Part shown: piece after piece, positions 61,785 through 64,000 of the stretch
Layout of the letters: each line of letters begins with the position of its first letter
Numbering within the stretch: the stretch's first letter is position 1
From: CAZHON01 sp964534565
GTDB lineage: Bacteria; Patescibacteriota; Gracilibacteria; Peribacterales; Peribacteraceae
Direction of reading: 5' to 3'
DNA length: 64,000 nt
Assembly (NCBI GenBank): GCA_964534565.1
Contig: CAZHON010000001.1
Coordinates: 1-64,000, forward strand
Program-made: the position numbers and the translations under genes
Notes under the pieces: generated by a model
Seen by the model: the letters and a program-made list of their open reading frames with translations, nothing else
What the model was told of the DNA's origin: nothing
Databases searched by the model: none

Positions 61785-61791
61785 TCTCCCG

Positions 61792-63300
61792 ATGCCACTC
61801 CGACTCTACAACTCACTGACCAAGAAAGATGAAGATGTGATTCCTCAGAAGAAGAAAGAGATCACGATGTACACCTGTGGTCCGACGGTCTATGGGCGTC
61901 CTCACATCGGAAACTATTCCAGCTTCCTCATGGCCGATCTTCTTCGACGTTGGCTCGAAGTTGGTCATGGTCTTTCCGTGAAGCATGTGAAAAATATTAC
62001 GGACGTCGGTCACCTTGTTGCCGATGCCGACAGCGGCGAAGACAAAGTAGAGAAGCAGGCGAAAATTTTTGCAAAAGAAAAAAGAGGGGAGAGTGCCGTG
62101 GTCACACACGACGATGTGATTGCAGTCGCACGTATGTACGAAGAGCAGTACGTGGAAGATGAGAAGAATCTCCGCTTCCTAGAGCCCTTCGCACGACCAC
62201 GTGCTTCTGAGTATGTTGAGCAAATGAAGGAGATGATTACGCAGCTTTTGAAAGATGGTCACGCGTACGCAGTGTCCGATGGAATTTATTTTGATGTGAC
62301 GTCGAAACTCAAAACCCCCTACGGAACACTCTCCGGAAATAAACTCGAAGACCTCAACGCAGGTTCACGCGTGGAAGTGAAAGAAGAAAAACATCATCCT
62401 GCGGATTTCGCTCTGTGGAAATTCTGCGTTGGCTTCAACGAACATCACTTCCTTCGTTGGGAATCACCCGCGTCTCCGACAGGAGAGAAGTTTCCCGAAG
62501 GATTCCCGGGCTGGCACATCGAGTGCAGTGCGATGAGTCGATCACTCCTTGGAGATACCATCGATATTCACACCGGAGGAGAGGACAACATCTTCCCGCA
62601 TCACGAATGTGAGATCGCGCAGTCCGAGAGCGTGACCGGAAAACAGTTCGTAAAACTGTGGCTGCACAAGCGTCGCATCCAAATGGGCGAGAAAAGTATG
62701 TCAAAGAGCCTTGGCAACGTGTTAACGATTCCAGACATGATTGCCAAAGGATACAGCCCAATGGACGTTCGCTACTACTTCCTCTCCGTGCATTACCGCA
62801 CACAGCTGAAGTTTAGTGAAGAAGGATTGGAAGGCGCAAAGAAAGAACGTACACGCATCGTCGAATGGTTCACCGACATTCGTCGTCGTGCGAGCAATGC
62901 ACAACTTTCCTACGAAGAACTCGCTGCATCGAATGCGTCGTGCGAGGCGCTCGAAAAATTCAAAGAGGCGATGGATGATGACCTCAACACTTCAAACGCG
63001 CGTGCGGTCATTTTTGAAGGAATGACAAATTATTTTAAGTACACCGACACCGGAGGAGAGTTGAATCATCAACAACTGAAAGAGCTCGCAACATTCGCAG
63101 AGTTGGTAAGCAAAACATTCGGCTGTTTCGATATTGATGACGAGTCGATTCCTGAGGATGTTCAAGCATTGATTGATGAGCGCGCAGCGGCACGAAATGC
63201 AAAAGACTTTGCAGCCAGCGATCGGCTTCGTGAAGCCATTTTTTCGAAGGGCTACGAAGTGAAAGATGTGAAGGAAGGACAGCGTATTCGAAAGCTCTAG
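61792..63300 (+). CDS. cysS: Cysteinyl-tRNA synthetase
   Basis: 502 aa, class I synthetase. Zinc-site Cys in YTCGPTVYG, the HIGH motif as HIGN, the zinc ligands in GWHIECSAMS and FPHHECEIAQ, and KMSKS as SMSKS (GEKSMSKSLGN) are visible. The C-terminal helical anticodon-binding domain is complete. The ATG at 61792 fits the family; the in-frame extension through the octamer array to 61744 is rejected. Confidence 0.95.
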   Translation: MPLRLYNSLTKKDEDVIPQKKKEITMYTCGPTVYGRPHIGNYSSFLMADLLRRWLEVGHGLSVKHVKNITDVGHLVADADSGEDKVEKQAKIFAKEKRGESAVVTHDDVIAVARMYEEQYVEDEKNLRFLEPFARPRASEYVEQMKEMITQLLKDGHAYAVSDGIYFDVTSKLKTPYGTLSGNKLEDLNAGSRVEVKEEKHHPADFALWKFCVGFNEHHFLRWESPASPTGEKFPEGFPGWHIECSAMSRSLLGDTIDIHTGGEDNIFPHHECEIAQSESVTGKQFVKLWLHKRRIQMGEKSMSKSLGNVLTIPDMIAKGYSPMDVRYYFLSVHYRTQLKFSEEGLEGAKKERTRIVEWFTDIRRRASNAQLSYEELAASNASCEALEKFKEAMDDDLNTSNARAVIFEGMTNYFKYTDTGGELNHQQLKELATFAELVSKTFGCFDIDDESIPEDVQALIDERAAARNAKDFAASDRLREAIFSKGYEVKDVKEGQRIRKL

Positions 63301-63310
63301 TCAGGTTGAG

Positions 63311-63338
63311 TTGACGTAGCAAAAACGCTCTGTACTCT
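63311..63338 (+). promoter_or_regulatory. Promoter of csrA
   Basis: TTGACG, 16-bp spacer, TACTCT. This leaves a leader of about 70 nt that contains a strong SD, unlike the leaderless majority. Confidence 0.55.
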
Positions 63339-63416
63339 GTGGGCCCCTGCAGTCGGTGTTCGATTGTAATAGGGTCCCCCGGTTTTTCATTTCATCTACT
63401 CAAGGAGGTTCCAGCC

Positions 63417-63701
63417 ATGCTGGTCCTGTCACGGAAGAAGAACGAAAGTATCGTGATCAACAACGACATCACTCTCGTCGTCGTCGAAATTCGCGGCGAC
63501 AAAGTGAGACTCGGAGTTGAGGCACCCAAAGAGGTGCCCGTCCATCGACGCGAAGTCTACGAAGCAATTCAAAGGGCTCCCAAGCCCGATGATGACGAAG
63601 TGCCGAAGGAGACTCCTTCCACTCCTCCTGTGCGTCAGCACAATCCGCCGCCTCGAACCGATCGTGGTCGACGACGCGCAGACCGCAGAAAAGGAGCGTA
63701 G
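63417..63701 (+). CDS. csrA: Carbon storage regulator CsrA with C-terminal extension
   Basis: 94 aa. Residues 1-50 are a standard CsrA (MLVLSRKKNESIVINNDI, VEIRGDKVRLGVEAP, VPVHRREVYEAI). This RNA-binding dimer usually blocks ribosome binding at GGA motifs. The remaining ~44 residues are Pro/Arg-rich (PPPRTDRGRRRADRRK) and atypical. AAGGAGGT lies 7 nt before the ATG and could itself be a CsrA target (inference). Confidence 0.93.
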   Translation: MLVLSRKKNESIVINNDITLVVVEIRGDKVRLGVEAPKEVPVHRREVYEAIQRAPKPDDDEVPKETPSTPPVRQHNPPPRTDRGRRRADRRKGA

Positions 63702-63733
63702 TAGATTGATGTATCAATCGGGTCATCAGATGT

Positions 63734-63762
63734 CGGTGTGTTTCTCTCTGAGAAACACACCG
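63734..63762 (+). terminator. Hairpin after csrA
   Basis: CGGTGTGTTTCTC-TCT-GAGAAACACACCG, a perfect 13-bp stem. No U-tract follows, so it may stabilise the mRNA end rather than terminate. Confidence 0.6.
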
Positions 63763-64000
63763 ATTGCCCGTGTTCGCCATTGGGTTTCTTTATTGCCACT
63801 TATAGCCTATTTTAGACATTTCTATTGAGAAAAATGGCGAGAAAAGACAAGTTTACTTAACAAAATGTTAATTTATATTACCTAACTAAAAATAGCGGCC
63901 CCGAGCCAAACTCATTTCGAACATAAGAACAAATAATTTCAACAACAATTGAGGGGGCAATTTCCTTCGGCCAAACGCCGTTTTGACCAAGAATTCAAAC
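63763..64000. other. AT-rich window end
   Basis: About 240 bp without a supported gene. An AT-rich block (63840-63900) could hold promoters for a gene beyond the window. Nothing specific recognised. Confidence 0.4.

Noticed and set aside
1..64000. Alternative genetic code (UGA as Gly) as in some CPR lineages
   Set aside because: TGA acts as a stop in complete genes (for example M23 at 40689-40691) and no internal TGA interrupts any recognised gene.
1..64000. CRISPR array
   Set aside because: The short repeats seen are phased octamers or protein-coding repeats; none has ~30-bp repeats with unique spacers, and no cas gene is present.

Overview
The window looks like chromosome from a bacterium of the Candidate Phyla Radiation, most likely the Peregrinibacteria/Peribacteria branch (inference; no rRNA is present to settle it). 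The reasons are very large cysteine-rich proteins with DUF4215-type repeats, a patchy core metabolism, many short proteins without recognisable family, and divergent forms of familiar enzymes. TAA, TAG and TGA all end genes and the Trp tRNA has anticodon CCA, so the standard genetic code applies. No prophage, insertion sequence or CRISPR array is visible.

Layout. 1-3.4 kb: the 3' part of a giant Cys-rich surface protein. 3.4-5.5: pgl-zwf (oxidative pentose phosphate entry). 5.6-16.4: small unknown genes, an amidase/SpoIID wall protein, a glycosyltransferase, two small membrane proteins, a receiver-domain protein, a divergent PurM, serS. 16.5-25.4: uvrB with a duplicated 3' end, a divergent PurA, galU, a NADAR protein, hsp20, a DedA protein, an XRE regulator, recJ. 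25.4-36.5: secreted and surface proteins, dnaJ, a beta-propeller/DUF4215 protein, a Jag-like RNA-binding protein, HU, topA, a GIY-YIG gene between inverted repeats. 36.5-48.9: tRNAs, a TMTC-like TPR glycosyltransferase, a palindrome-rich region before an HTH/coiled-coil protein, envelope genes (two M23 peptidases, FtsQ-like, D-Ala-D-Ala carboxypeptidase), an HD dGTPase-like protein, yfiH-nnrD, a glycosyltransferase. 49-58 kb: a probably foreign sugar isomerase, a C39-like lipoprotein, a SAM-hydrolase-like protein, gatC-gatA, rnpA-yidC, class I aldolase. 58-61.7: an accessory stretch of very small genes, many with near-perfect Shine-Dalgarno (SD) sequences, and many hairpins. 61.7-64: cysS and csrA.

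The strongest general signal is how genes start. More than thirty starts have a -10-like TANNNT box, often TGN-TATACT, only about 6-10 nt before the start codon and no SD. This implies leaderless mRNAs. At dnaJ, the two divergent genes near 45 kb, and cysS, this box is embedded in or adjoins phased arrays of an 8-bp repeat (TAYACTTY). dnaJ appears to begin at AUC. A second gene class (csrA, a zinc-finger microprotein, a cluster of 11-47 aa ORFs) instead has strong SDs. Other points of interest are a Pro-like tRNA with an 8-nt anticodon loop, a repeated palindromic element seen beside the GIY-YIG gene and inside a uvrB 3' duplication, and a duplicated promoter-gene-terminator cassette near 58 kb.

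Functionally the window combines wall turnover and division (SpoIID/amidase, M23 peptidases, DacA-like, FtsQ-like, YidC), surface glycan and protein synthesis (two GT4 enzymes, TMTC-like, GalU), information processing (UvrB, RecJ, TopA, HU, SerRS, CysRS, GatCA, RnpA, Jag-like) and small pieces of carbon and nucleotide metabolism.
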